Assembly: GCA_020639255.1 (NCBI GenBank)
Contig: JACKGZ010000003.1
Coordinates: forward strand, 248,001-312,000
DNA length: 64,000 nucleotides
Direction of reading: 5' to 3'
Source: Phycisphaera sp.
GTDB lineage: Bacteria; Planctomycetota; Phycisphaerae; Phycisphaerales; UBA1924
Below, piece after piece: positions 1 through 8,761 of this stretch. The translations under genes were made by a program, and so were the position numbers. How positions within the stretch are numbered: the stretch's first letter is position 1; each line of letters opens with the position of its first letter. The notes below the pieces were generated by a model. The model worked only from the letters and a program-made list of their open reading frames with translations. It was not told where the DNA came from and ran no database searches.

Positions 1-2667
1 TTTCCGTTGGTGAGTTCGCTGCAGTCGTTTGGCGTTGTGGTATGCGACTTTGATCTGGACGGCGGACGTGATATTGCGATTCACTGCGAGAAGATTGACG
101 CGCAATCTCCTGGGCGTGTGGGCTACCAGCTCTATGTGCTCCACAGCAACGCGGCGCCGAGCCCGTCGTTTACGCCGATCCTGATCCAGGAACGGGACTA
201 CGTCGCCATGGGGCAGTGTGACGGCGAGTTTGACTGCTATCCCATTCTCAGCGTCGAACTCCAGGGTCTGAACACGCTCAGCCGCGAAGACCAGAACATG
301 GACGGCCTGACCGATCTCTTCCTTTCCGAAGACGACGGGATCACGCTGTATGTCAACCAGGGCGGCACGCCCGCGTTTGAGCCGACACTCCTGAATCAGG
401 ACTTTCCGTACAACGAACTCGTCCCGGCGGATATCGACGGTGACCATGACATCGACCTGATCGCCTCTTCCAAGCGTGCGAGCAGGGTTCACTTCATCGA
501 GAATCTGGTAGGGACAACCTACCGCGAGGATGAGGCCATCAAGCCGATACTCCGTGCGTCCGGCGCTGTCGTGCTGGAATCGGATGCCGATGGAGTGTCG
601 CAGTTTGCGATCATCGGCACGGGTCACGACCGTGTGGAGGTGATCCAGCGAACGGACAAGCCCGTGCTCGACATCATCGCAAGCACGATGGATGTTGATG
701 GTGATGTCGATGTCACGAACGGAAAGGTGTCGATCACAGGCGGTCAACTCTCCGCCGGGAGCAACCTGTACATCCATTCCGGTGGAGTGTTATCCGGCAG
801 CGGGGCGGTTGCCGCGAATGTGCACAACGGTGGCGTGGTTCGTCCCCTCGGATCTATCCTGATCGGCGGAAACTATGCACAGTACACGCCGAGCCAGCCG
901 GATCTTCCCGGCGTGCTCCGGGTGGATCTCCGTTCGGCAATGCCACTGGATATCGATCGACTTGATATATCTGGTTCGGCGGCGCTCGCCGGTGGACTCG
1001 TTGTGCAGGCTCCAGATACATTTATGACTGACACCGGAACGGTACTCGAGATTCTCCGCGCGAACGATCTTGACAACAATCGAAATGAGTTCGACGTTGT
1101 GCACATGCCACGTATTTCGCTGCAGAAAATGCTCGACCCGATACCGGGCACACTCTGGCCGACGTACAACGATCTGCCCGCAAATTCATGGGTGCGTCTC
1201 GAAACGATGCCCGTCACACCGCCTCCACTTGGTAGCCGCGACTTTCTGGCGAGTGCAACACCCTCTGATGCGGTGCTCGCCGACATCACGGGCGGTGCCA
1301 ACGGTGAGCCTGACGGCTACCTCGATGCGGTCGTTGCGTATCCGTTCATTCCCGGCGGTCCGCCCGGTGGGGGGGTTGCCGTCTTTGTCGGATCTCCCGC
1401 CTCGCAGGGCAACTACGACTTCGCGTCACTCGGCTTCTACACAGGTCAAGCTGCTTCTCGCCCCATCGCTGTAGAAGCTGGCGATTACGACGGCGACGGT
1501 CGTGTGGAAGTCGCAGTCGCCAACAGCCTCGTCAACACGAACCAGACCGGGATCTTCCTCCTCGAGGTTGATTCGTCGCTTGCCACTCCTGTGTTTGAAT
1601 CGCAGGTGCCTCCTCTGTTGATCCGGACTGGTGCGGGCATATTTGACTTGGCGACGGCCGATTTCATGCCCGGGCAGCTTCGCGCCCCTGACATCAGCCA
1701 TGTCGGCAGCCCGGTGGGGCTTCTGGTGCTCTCCGATTCCGAGGATTCGGGGCTTGCGACAGGTGCCGTGCTGAATGGGCCCGGTTGGGAAACATGCGAC
1801 GTCGATGTATGCGATGATCCGGACAGCGTTGATCCAATCGATGTCGACGGCGGCAACGCAGCGTATATCACGGGGTTTGTCACAACATCGAATGATGCTG
1901 ACAAGGTCAGAGTTGCTTCGAATCCCGCCTCATCTCCCGGTATGTTCGAAACGAACTTCTACGCCGTCGGCGACGCGCCTACTGAAGTGCGGTCCGACGA
2001 TCTCAACAACGACGGCTTTCCCGATATCGTGGTGATCAATGAGAAGGGTGGTTCCGTTTCAGTCCTCTTGAACATCCCGATGCCCGATGCGCCCTCTGGG
2101 AGGACCTTTGCTGATCAGGTTGAACTTCCTCTGCGTGGCGACGCGAGTGAGCCGGCCCCCCTGCCGAGTTCGGTCGCGCTTGCGGACCTCGACGACGACG
2201 GCGACCTCGATATCGCGGTGGTCTCTACAAACGAATCCGATGTTCGTGCGGTACGCAAGCTCATGAATCAGTTCATTGAGACAGGGAGCGTGACGTTTGA
2301 ATCGGTGGTCGATCTTGAAGTGCAGCCCGCAGGCGTGCCGTTGCTTGTGCGTGAAGCCGATCTCGAGGAGGGTCTCGGTGGAGTCTCGCTCACCGATGAT
2401 CTCGTTGTGTTTATTGACCCGATGGCCAGCCCGAGACCATCCAATCTCTTTGTCGGGCCCACTGGCCATGTCGCCGTGACTTCGCTTACGAGCGCATTCT
2501 GCCTGCCCGATACCAACGGCGATGGCATGCTGAGTCCGGCCGACTTCAGCTCGTGGGTCGCCGCGTTTAATGCGATGGCGCCGCGGTGCGACCAGAACCT
2601 CGATGGCATGTGCTCGCCAGCCGACTTCTCGGCTTGGGTCGCGAATTACAATGCCGGTTGCCCGTGA
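1..2667 (+). CDS. GC-type dockerin-anchored FG-GAP repeat surface protein (5' truncated)
   Basis: The reading frame is open to the first base of the window, so the N-terminus and signal peptide lie outside. The visible ~888 residues hold Ca-binding VCBS/FG-GAP blades (for example DIDGDHDIDL, DLNNDGFPDIV, DLDDDGDLDIA), a passenger-type segment at about residues 250-330 (GGVLSGSGAV ... GGNYAQY) resembling autotransporter PATR repeats, then more FG-GAP blades. It ends with the two-part dockerin-like module: DTNGDG...PADFSSWVAAFN and DQNLDG...PADFSAWVANYNAGCP. The domains point to an extracellular or cell-surface beta-propeller protein; the ligand is unknown. It converges on proS across a 114-bp gap that contains no hairpin I can see. 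A TTG at 7 could be read as a start but nothing supports it. Confidence 0.85.
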   Translation, partial: FPLVSSLQSFGVVVCDFDLDGGRDIAIHCEKIDAQSPGRVGYQLYVLHSNAAPSPSFTPILIQERDYVAMGQCDGEFDCYPILSVELQGLNTLSREDQNMDGLTDLFLSEDDGITLYVNQGGTPAFEPTLLNQDFPYNELVPADIDGDHDIDLIASSKRASRVHFIENLVGTTYREDEAIKPILRASGAVVLESDADGVSQFAIIGTGHDRVEVIQRTDKPVLDIIASTMDVDGDVDVTNGKVSITGGQLSAGSNLYIHSGGVLSGSGAVAANVHNGGVVRPLGSILIGGNYAQYTPSQPDLPGVLRVDLRSAMPLDIDRLDISGSAALAGGLVVQAPDTFMTDTGTVLEILRANDLDNNRNEFDVVHMPRISLQKMLDPIPGTLWPTYNDLPANSWVRLETMPVTPPPLGSRDFLASATPSDAVLADITGGANGEPDGYLDAVVAYPFIPGGPPGGGVAVFVGSPASQGNYDFASLGFYTGQAASRPIAVEAGDYDGDGRVEVAVANSLVNTNQTGIFLLEVDSSLATPVFESQVPPLLIRTGAGIFDLATADFMPGQLRAPDISHVGSPVGLLVLSDSEDSGLATGAVLNGPGWETCDVDVCDDPDSVDPIDVDGGNAAYITGFVTTSNDADKVRVASNPASSPGMFETNFYAVGDAPTEVRSDDLNNDGFPDIVVINEKGGSVSVLLNIPMPDAPSGRTFADQVELPLRGDASEPAPLPSSVALADLDDDGDLDIAVVSTNESDVRAVRKLMNQFIETGSVTFESVVDLEVQPAGVPLLVREADLEEGLGGVSLTDDLVVFIDPMASPRPSNLFVGPTGHVAVTSLTSAFCLPDTNGDGMLSPADFSSWVAAFNAMAPRCDQNLDGMCSPADFSAWVANYNAGCP

Positions 2668-2781
2668 GCCGGAGGTGGGTACCGAAAGCCAGTTTCTGAA
2701 CTCTAGATCCATAGACCGATAATATATGTTATGTTAAACAGGGTCTGTTTCTTGGTGCTCTAAGGCTGCGGTACAGCCAGG

Positions 2782-4602
2782 TCAAGCGAGTTTGGACAGC
2801 GTCTCTTTCACCGCGTCGGCGATGTCCACGAGTCGGCCCTTGCCATCCTCGCTGCGGAGCTTGAATTCCACGCAGTTCTCGGCCAGGGCCTTGTCGCCGA
2901 TCGTCAGGCGGACGGGCAGGCCGATGAGGTCGGCGTCCTTGAACTTCACGCCCGGGCGTTCGTTGCGGTCGTCGATCAGGACGTCCGCTCCGGCCTCGAC
3001 CAGTTCGGTCGCCAGCTTGTCGGCGAGTTTGGACTGCTCGTCGTTCTTCGGATCCATAACTGTGATCACGACGTGGTATGGCGCGATCGGGACGGGCCAG
3101 ATGATGCCCCATTCGTCGTGTCTCTGCTCGATGCTGGCGGCGATGGTTCGGCTGACACCGATGCCGTAGCACCCCATGATGACCGTGGTCTTCTTCTGCT
3201 GCTCGTTTAGGACGGTGAAGTCGAAGGCCTGGGCGTACTTGGTGCCCAGTTTGAAGATGTGCCCGACCTCGATGCCGCGGCGGGCGACGAGCTTGGCGCC
3301 GGGCAATCGGGGGGATGGGTCGCCCTCACCCGCGTTGCGAACGTCGGCGACTCTGATCTTGCCCCCCTGCTGGTCCTTGGTGGGCAGATCGGCGCCCAGA
3401 TCACGAGCCCAGATGAAACCCGTGACGTGGTGGTCCTTCTCGTCGGATCCGGTCGCCCAGACGCCGCCGGTGGCGTCCGGATCGATCACGAGCAGCGTGT
3501 CGTCGCGCGTCGCAGCCATGCGCGGGCTGACGTACCCGATCGCAAAGCCCGCTTCCTTGGCTTCCTTCTCATCGGCAAGCGCAATCGGGAAGCCGACGAC
3601 GTCACGCACTTTGCCCTCGTTGACGTCGTGGTCGCCCCGCACGGTTGCGAGGACATACTTGCGTTTGTCGCCGCCGATCTTGGCGAAGACGATCGTCTTG
3701 AGCATGCCCTCGGGCTTGACGCCAAGGTGCTCGGCGACGAGATCGATCCCCGGCATGCCGGGCGTGTGCTTCTTGGTGAGGTCGGTCGTTGCGTCGGTAT
3801 CGAACGACCAGTCGCGATCGCCGATCTCGCACTTCTCGACATTGGCCGCGTAGCCGGTCTCGGGGCAGACGAGGATCGTGTCTTCGCCCGTCTCGGCGTT
3901 GACCATGAACTCGTGCGAGGCCGAGCCGCCGATCGGGCCCGCTTCGGCTTCGACGACCGTAAAGTCGAGGCCGCAACGCGTGAAGACGTTGACGTAAGCC
4001 TGGTACATGCGGTCGTACGTCTCGTTCAATCCCCCGTCGCCCTCGACGGTCGTGTGGAATGAGTACGCGTCCTTCATGAGGAACTCGCGCCCTCGCAGCA
4101 GACCCGCACGCGGCCGGAACTCGTCGCGGAACTTCGTCTGGATCTGGTACACGTTGAGCGGGAGCTGCTTGTAGCTCGTGACCGAGCCCTTGGCCATCTC
4201 CGTGACAGTCTCCTCGTGCGTCGGCCCGAGGGCGGCGTCGCGCCCGTGGCGATCGGTGAGCTTGAAGAGCAAATCGCCGTAGTCCACGTCGCGTTTCGTG
4301 CCCGCGTAGAGCTCGATGGGCACGATCGCGGGCATGAGCATCTCGCTCGCGCCGGCGGCGTCCATCTCCTCACGCACGATCTGGCTCACCTTCTGCAGCA
4401 CGCGCATGCCCAGCGGCAGGAAGTCGTACACCCCCGCCCCGACCTGGCGGATGCAGCCCGCCCGGAGCATGAGCCGGTGGCTCGGCGTCGAGGCCTCGGC
4501 CGGGGCCTCGCGGAGCGTCGGGATCAGCGTGCGCGACCAGAGCTGGAGCGTGCCGCGACGGCGGTTGGTGATGGGCGAATTCGATGTGTCGGTCGTGCTC
4601 AT
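2782..4602 (-). CDS. proS: Prolyl-tRNA synthetase, bacterial type
   Basis: Charges tRNA-Pro with proline in the cytoplasm. The 606-aa protein has the class II synthetase order: motif 1 around residues 40-75, motif 2 with FRDEFRPR at 158-165 running to KDAYSFH, an inserted YbaK-like editing domain at roughly 230-400, motif 3 with GCYGIGVSR at about 477, and a C-terminal anticodon-binding domain. Length is slightly over the usual ~570 aa; the extra residues are an unconserved N-terminal ~18. ATG start at 4602. It follows the QueC-like gene by 31 bp on the same strand and is probably co-transcribed with it. Identification is firm. Confidence 0.97.
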   Translation of the reverse strand: MSTTDTSNSPITNRRRGTLQLWSRTLIPTLREAPAEASTPSHRLMLRAGCIRQVGAGVYDFLPLGMRVLQKVSQIVREEMDAAGASEMLMPAIVPIELYAGTKRDVDYGDLLFKLTDRHGRDAALGPTHEETVTEMAKGSVTSYKQLPLNVYQIQTKFRDEFRPRAGLLRGREFLMKDAYSFHTTVEGDGGLNETYDRMYQAYVNVFTRCGLDFTVVEAEAGPIGGSASHEFMVNAETGEDTILVCPETGYAANVEKCEIGDRDWSFDTDATTDLTKKHTPGMPGIDLVAEHLGVKPEGMLKTIVFAKIGGDKRKYVLATVRGDHDVNEGKVRDVVGFPIALADEKEAKEAGFAIGYVSPRMAATRDDTLLVIDPDATGGVWATGSDEKDHHVTGFIWARDLGADLPTKDQQGGKIRVADVRNAGEGDPSPRLPGAKLVARRGIEVGHIFKLGTKYAQAFDFTVLNEQQKKTTVIMGCYGIGVSRTIAASIEQRHDEWGIIWPVPIAPYHVVITVMDPKNDEQSKLADKLATELVEAGADVLIDDRNERPGVKFKDADLIGLPVRLTIGDKALAENCVEFKLRSEDGKGRLVDIADAVKETLSKLA

Positions 4603-4633
4603 GGGGCCAACTCTAGCCCGAAGAGCGTGCGAA

Positions 4634-5296
4634 TCAGGCCCGGCCCGTGGTCACGGTCTCGGCGGGCTTCCAGAGCCCCGTCTCGCGGAAGAGCCCGAGC
4701 CAGCGGTCCCGCTGACGGTGGGCCTCGTCGGATTGGCCCCCCCACCACCAGAGTGTCTTGACGGGCACGGCCAGATCTGCAGCCAATTCAACCAGCTGAC
4801 GGTCGGTCAGATCCGCATGAGGCGTCACGATGGAGACACTGGACACATCCGCCCCGCCGTCGAGTCGGGCAAGCTGCTCGACGAGGAGCGAACGATCGAT
4901 AATCGACGAGGCGAGATCGAGGTCGATCGCCGACTCGTCCTCGGGGCGTCCCGGGTGAGCCGGCCAGACCACGCGGGGCGAGCCCTGAGTCGCAGCGTGG
5001 GCGAGGGCTGCAAAGAGCATGGGGGTCTCGGCGGAGCGGTCCAGGGGCACCACGAAGGCGTCGTCGATCTCGGACTTGGCAAGGCGCCGGGCGTTGTAGA
5101 GAGCGATCTGGCGGTCGCAGGCGCTTGAGCGATCACGCTGGGAGTCGCCGAACATATTCGGGAGCCACGCGATCGCGCACGGGCCTGGTGTTCGGCCCGA
5201 GCCGATGGAGACCGCCTCATCGCTCGCACACGCGAGCGCGACAAGCGAGGCGAGGTCGCCGTCGAGAATGATGATCGGTTCCGGAGTCCCTGCCAT
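4634..5296 (-). CDS. Degenerate QueC/ExsB-like (PP-loop family) protein
   Basis: A 220-aa protein that I can match only weakly. Its N-terminus (IIILDGDLASLVALA) sits where 7-cyano-7-deazaguanine synthase has its SGGLDS ATP loop, and the C-terminal part (TPHADLTDRQLVELAADL, then LWWWGG, then ...FRETGLW) follows the shape of the QueC 'TPL..K.E...LA..LG' helix and zinc region. The ATP-loop Ser-Gly-Gly is gone and all four zinc cysteines are missing, so catalysis as in QueC is unlikely. The start is set at ATG 5296; a second ATG at 5314 is possible, and longer frames would overlap the divergent sirtuin. It lies just upstream of proS. The family assignment is an inference from pattern. Confidence 0.6.
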   Translation of the reverse strand: MAGTPEPIIILDGDLASLVALACASDEAVSIGSGRTPGPCAIAWLPNMFGDSQRDRSSACDRQIALYNARRLAKSEIDDAFVVPLDRSAETPMLFAALAHAATQGSPRVVWPAHPGRPEDESAIDLDLASSIIDRSLLVEQLARLDGGADVSSVSIVTPHADLTDRQLVELAADLAVPVKTLWWWGGQSDEAHRQRDRWLGLFRETGLWKPAETVTTGRA

Positions 5297-5336
5297 ACCC
5301 GGATTATCGTACATTGGACGCTGGGAGGATCGGCAT

Positions 5337-6107
5337 TTGGACGCGAACCAAGCCCCACAGATCGAGAAAGCCGCCCGACTGCTCCGCGAGGCCCGCTCGA
5401 TCGTCGTGCTGACCGGAGCCGGCGTGAGCGCCGAGAGCGGGATCTCCACGTTCCGCGACAAGGAAACGGGCCTCTGGGCGAAGTACGACCCGATGGAGCT
5501 GGCCCACATCGACGCCTTCCACCGCGACCCGGAACTCGTGACCCACTGGTACCACTGGCGGTTTACGCGGTGCAAGGACTGCGAGCCGAACGCGGGGCAC
5601 TATGCGCTCGCGCAGCTTCAGGAGCAGACCGAGGCCCGTGGCGGCTCGTTCAGTCTGCTCACCCAGAACGTCGACGGCCTCCACCAGCGGGCCGGCTCGA
5701 CCAATGTTTCCGAGATCCACGGCACCATCCTCACCTGGCGCTGCACCAAGACCGGCGAGCACTACGACCTCGCCGAGATCGACTTCTCGTCCTTCCCCCC
5801 TGCTTCCCGAACGGGCGGGATCCTGCGTCCCAATGTCGTCTGGTTCGGCGAGATGCTGCCCGAGCAAGAACTCGAGCGTGCGTTCCGCGATTCGAGCTCG
5901 TGCGATGTCTTCATGAGCGTCGGAACGAGCTCGGTTGTTCAGCCTGCCGCGAGCCTGATCGAACTCGCCAAGGGAGCGGGCGCGTCGACGATCGAGGTGA
6001 ACCTGGAGCCGACACCGATCAGCGGGATCGTGGATGTGTCGGTGTTCGGGAAAGCTGGAGAGGCGCTGCCAGCGATTATCGATTTATGCAAGGAGGGCTT
6101 ATCGTGA
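5337..6107 (+). CDS. cobB: Sirtuin NAD-dependent protein deacylase (CobB/SIRT5-like)
   Basis: Removes acyl groups from lysine using NAD. Visible motifs in the 256-aa protein: GAGVSAESG at 27-35, QNVDGLHQ at 110-117, catalytic His128 in EIHG, and RPNVVWFGE. Tyr72 and Arg75 (WYHWR) form the YxxR pair that lets CobB/SIRT5 accept succinyl- and malonyl-lysine. The zinc module is eroded: only one Cys (WRCTKTG) remains and the second CxxC is replaced by PPAS. The start is a TTG at 5337 preceded by GGGAGG at 5324-5329; a longer frame would run into the divergent gene. Its stop overlaps the GTG start of the next gene (GTGA). Confidence 0.92.
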   Translation: MDANQAPQIEKAARLLREARSIVVLTGAGVSAESGISTFRDKETGLWAKYDPMELAHIDAFHRDPELVTHWYHWRFTRCKDCEPNAGHYALAQLQEQTEARGGSFSLLTQNVDGLHQRAGSTNVSEIHGTILTWRCTKTGEHYDLAEIDFSSFPPASRTGGILRPNVVWFGEMLPEQELERAFRDSSSCDVFMSVGTSSVVQPAASLIELAKGAGASTIEVNLEPTPISGIVDVSVFGKAGEALPAIIDLCKEGLS

Positions 6108-6526
6108 AACTCTGTCTCGTCGTACTGGTGTGTGCCTGTGTCTCTGTGGGATGTTCAACCGGGCCGATTATCGACCCATTCCACATGCCCGGACCTCCGC
6201 CGGGCAAGATCAACCATGTCGTATTCATTGATTTAATAGATTCTGCGGATACTTCGGAACTCATTTTGAATCTCGAAGACCTTTTCTCGATACCGGGCGT
6301 TGCAAGCGGTTATGTCGGGGCACATTACGACATCGGAAGAGAGACGGTTCTTCAAGACTACGACGTTGGGTTCTTTGTGGCGTTTGACAGCGAAGATGAC
6401 TATCGCGCATATGTAGAACACGCGGCGCATGTTGCGTTCATCGAGAAATGGAAAGCACGATGGGATTCGATCCGCGTCTACGACGTGGGCGATGCTCGCT
6501 TGCTCAGCTACGAAACCGATCAGTAG
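6104..6526 (+). CDS. Dabb (stress-responsive A/B barrel) domain lipoprotein
   Basis: A 140-aa protein with a short signal peptide ending in SVGC, a plausible if slightly irregular lipobox, then a single Dabb domain: NHVVFIDL at the start, IPGV in the middle, DYDVGFFVAF and the closing YVEHAAHVAFIEKW ... VYD. Dabb domains form dimeric alpha/beta barrels; most have no known activity. The GTG start at 6104 overlaps the sirtuin stop by 4 nt and has AGGAGGG at 6091-6097, so the two are translationally coupled. The 3' end overlaps the convergent decarboxylase gene by 7 nt. A lipid-anchored Dabb protein coupled to a sirtuin is unusual; no function can be given. Confidence 0.85.
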   Translation: MKLCLVVLVCACVSVGCSTGPIIDPFHMPGPPPGKINHVVFIDLIDSADTSELILNLEDLFSIPGVASGYVGAHYDIGRETVLQDYDVGFFVAFDSEDDYRAYVEHAAHVAFIEKWKARWDSIRVYDVGDARLLSYETDQ

Positions 6527-7494
6527 TTCGGCGTCGGCGCCCTGAACTCGCTGAGATCGATCGAGCGGAACCACTCGATCGTCTTCTTGAGCCCCTCGGC
6601 GAGCGGAACCTTGGGCTCCCATCCGAGGTGCTTCTTTGCAAGCGTGATGTCAGGTTGGCGCTGCATCGGGTCGTCGGCGGGCAGATCGCGGTAGACGATC
6701 TTGCTCGACGAGCCCGTCAGCTCGATCACCTGCTCGGCGAGTTCCTTGATCGTGAACTCGCCCTGGTTGCCGATGTTCACGGGGCCCACGAAATCGTCCG
6801 GCCCGTTCATCATGCGGATGATCGCCTCGACGAGGTCATCGCGGTAGCAGAACGACCGCGTCTGTGAGCCGTCGCCGAAGATCGTGATGTCCTCGCCCTC
6901 GAGCGCCTGGCGGATGAAATTACTCACGACGCGCCCGTCGAACGGGTGCATCCGCGGGCCGTAGGTGTTGAAGATGCGCACGACGCGGATATTGACGCGG
7001 TTCATCCGGTGGTAATCGAGGAAGAGCGTCTCGGCTGCCCGCTTGCCCTCGTCGTAGCACGCGCGGGGCCCGATCGGGTTGACGTTGCCGCGGTAGGTCT
7101 CGGGCTGCGGGTGCACGTCTGGATCGCCGTAGACCTCGCTCGTCGAGGCCTGGAGCACCTTGGCCCGGCATCGCTTGGCCATACCAAGCACGTTGATCGC
7201 ACCCATGACCGAGGTCTTCATCGTTTTGATCGGGTTGTACTGGTAATGCCCCGGCGCGGCGGGGCAGGCCATGTTGTAGATCTCGTCGACCTCGAGCCAC
7301 AGCGGGTGCGTGACGTCGTGGCGGATGAGCTCGAAGTTGGGCTTACCGATGAGATGGAGGACGTTGGACTTCTGGCTCGTGAAAAAGTTGTCGATGCAGA
7401 TCACATCGTGCCCGTCGTCGACAAGGCGTTCGCAGATGTGCGAGCCCAGGAAACCGGCGCCGCCCGTGACAAGGATCCGCTTGATCTGAGACAT
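6520..7494 (-). CDS. uxs: UDP-glucuronate decarboxylase (UDP-xylose synthase), SDR family
   Basis: Converts UDP-glucuronate to UDP-xylose for extracellular polysaccharide or LPS. The 324-aa protein has the Rossmann GGAGFLGSH motif near the N-terminus, the active-site YDEGK (YxxxK), the NTYGPRM segment, and the GDGSQTRSFCYRDDLV stretch typical of UXS and related epimerases. The length matches bacterial UXS. ATG start at 7494, 35 bp after hldD on the same strand, so it is the last gene of a long minus-strand run that also makes ADP-heptose. dTDP-glucose dehydratase-like relatives are the main alternative, but the overall pattern fits UXS best. Confidence 0.9.
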   Translation of the reverse strand: MSQIKRILVTGGAGFLGSHICERLVDDGHDVICIDNFFTSQKSNVLHLIGKPNFELIRHDVTHPLWLEVDEIYNMACPAAPGHYQYNPIKTMKTSVMGAINVLGMAKRCRAKVLQASTSEVYGDPDVHPQPETYRGNVNPIGPRACYDEGKRAAETLFLDYHRMNRVNIRVVRIFNTYGPRMHPFDGRVVSNFIRQALEGEDITIFGDGSQTRSFCYRDDLVEAIIRMMNGPDDFVGPVNIGNQGEFTIKELAEQVIELTGSSSKIVYRDLPADDPMQRQPDITLAKKHLGWEPKVPLAEGLKKTIEWFRSIDLSEFRAPTPNY

Positions 7495-7529
7495 CGCGTA
7501 TCGGCTCCGGTGAATCTCTGGGGGTGCTT

Positions 7530-8561
7530 TCAGCCGTGATTATCGGCCAGCCAGCGCGCATAGCTGCTGACAGACTCGGCAGGATCGCATGAGGGCTTGA
7601 ACCCAAGCCCCCGCTCGGCCTTGGACATGTCGGCGCACGTGAAGTCCTGATAAAACCTGCGGATAGCAGGCGGCATCGGGATGAACTCGGTGGGCCTTTC
7701 GGAGTCTGAGACCCCGAGCCCCCTGCGGACCGCCCCGGCAACCTCTTCGAAACTCGTGACACGCCCCGAGCCCGCGTTGTACACGCCCGGCTCCGGATCC
7801 GGCCTGCCACCGATCCCCGCGCCGGCGAGCGTGACGCCCACGATGTCGTCGATGTAGACCTGGTCCCGTGCCTGCTCCCCAAACTCAAAGAGCCGGGGTC
7901 GCCCGCCGCCCAGGATCTGATCGGTGAGCTGCATGGCCATCGAGGCCATCTTGCCCTTGGCCTGCTCACCCGGACCGAAAACGTTGAAATACCTGAGACC
8001 AACGATCCACGGCTTGCGGTTGCCCGCGGCCTCGCACCGCTGTTCGTAGCGGGCGTGCGCTCGCTCCATCAGCCACTTGCTGAAGCCGTAGACATTGTTC
8101 GGTTTGCCGGCGGCGTTCTCCGGGAAGGGCTCACGGGCCTCGGTCTGCGGGGGCGTGCCGTAGGTCGCGGCGCTCGATGCGTACACGAGCGGGATCTCGC
8201 GGTCGGCGCACGCATCCATGATCTCGGACCAGGTCTCGCCCGCGTTCTCCTCGATCATCTCGGCCTCGTTCTCGACGGTCGTATCCGTGATCGCGCCGAG
8301 ATGGAAAGCCGCAGCCGGTGTGAACGTGTCGATCAGCTCGGGCCAGTACACGTCGCGGATGTTCTGCCCGATGACCTGCCCTTCAAACGAGCCGCCGCGT
8401 CGGTCGCAGGCGTCGACGAGGTTCGCAAACGTCCCGGTCCGCATCGAATCGAGCACGACGACATGGCAACCGGGTCGGCGTTCCTGAAGCGCCGCGACCA
8501 GGTTCGCCCCGACGAAGCCGCAACCTCCCGTCACGATGTAGGTCTGATCTCCGGTGGGCAT
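7530..8561 (-). CDS. hldD: ADP-L-glycero-D-manno-heptose 6-epimerase
   Basis: Makes ADP-L-glycero-D-manno-heptose, the heptose donor for LPS inner core. The 343-aa SDR protein shows GGCGFVGAN (NADP site), HLGAITDTTV, the catalytic SSAATYG and YGFSK, and GLRYFNVFGPGEQAKGKMAS, which is diagnostic for HldD/RfaD. Start ATG 8561, 9 bp after the small membrane-protein gene. With kdsB further along, it indicates a heptose- and KDO-containing outer-membrane LPS, consistent with a Gram-negative planctomycete. Confidence 0.93.
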   Translation of the reverse strand: MPTGDQTYIVTGGCGFVGANLVAALQERRPGCHVVVLDSMRTGTFANLVDACDRRGGSFEGQVIGQNIRDVYWPELIDTFTPAAAFHLGAITDTTVENEAEMIEENAGETWSEIMDACADREIPLVYASSAATYGTPPQTEAREPFPENAAGKPNNVYGFSKWLMERAHARYEQRCEAAGNRKPWIVGLRYFNVFGPGEQAKGKMASMAMQLTDQILGGGRPRLFEFGEQARDQVYIDDIVGVTLAGAGIGGRPDPEPGVYNAGSGRVTSFEEVAGAVRRGLGVSDSERPTEFIPMPPAIRRFYQDFTCADMSKAERGLGFKPSCDPAESVSSYARWLADNHG

Positions 8562-8570
8562 CAGGCCATC

Positions 8571-8759
8571 CTATTCCGCCCGGTTCAGCCCCGGCAGAGT
8601 CGTGAACTCCGGATCGGCCTGCCGCGTGCCGTTCGTGGTCGGCGTATCACGGTCATCGAAGGTAATCACAGGCGACCGCCTGTTCATCCAATAGATCAGG
8701 GCCGCGCCGATGATCAGCACCGCCGCAAAGACGTCCTTTCGCCGGTGCGAGCGGGCCAT
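8571..8759 (-). CDS. Small single-pass membrane protein
   Basis: A 62-aa frame between secDF (stop at 8762) and hldD (start at 8561). It has a basic N-terminus (MARSHRRK), one hydrophobic helix (residues ~10-24) and a polar C-terminus. The tight fit (2 bp after secDF, 9 bp before hldD) and the standard membrane-protein layout argue that it is a real gene. I do not recognise the family. By position it could be an accessory of the Sec machinery, but nothing in the sequence proves that. Confidence 0.6.
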   Translation of the reverse strand: MARSHRRKDVFAAVLIIGAALIYWMNRRSPVITFDDRDTPTTNGTRQADPEFTTLPGLNRAE

Positions 8760-8761
8760 GG

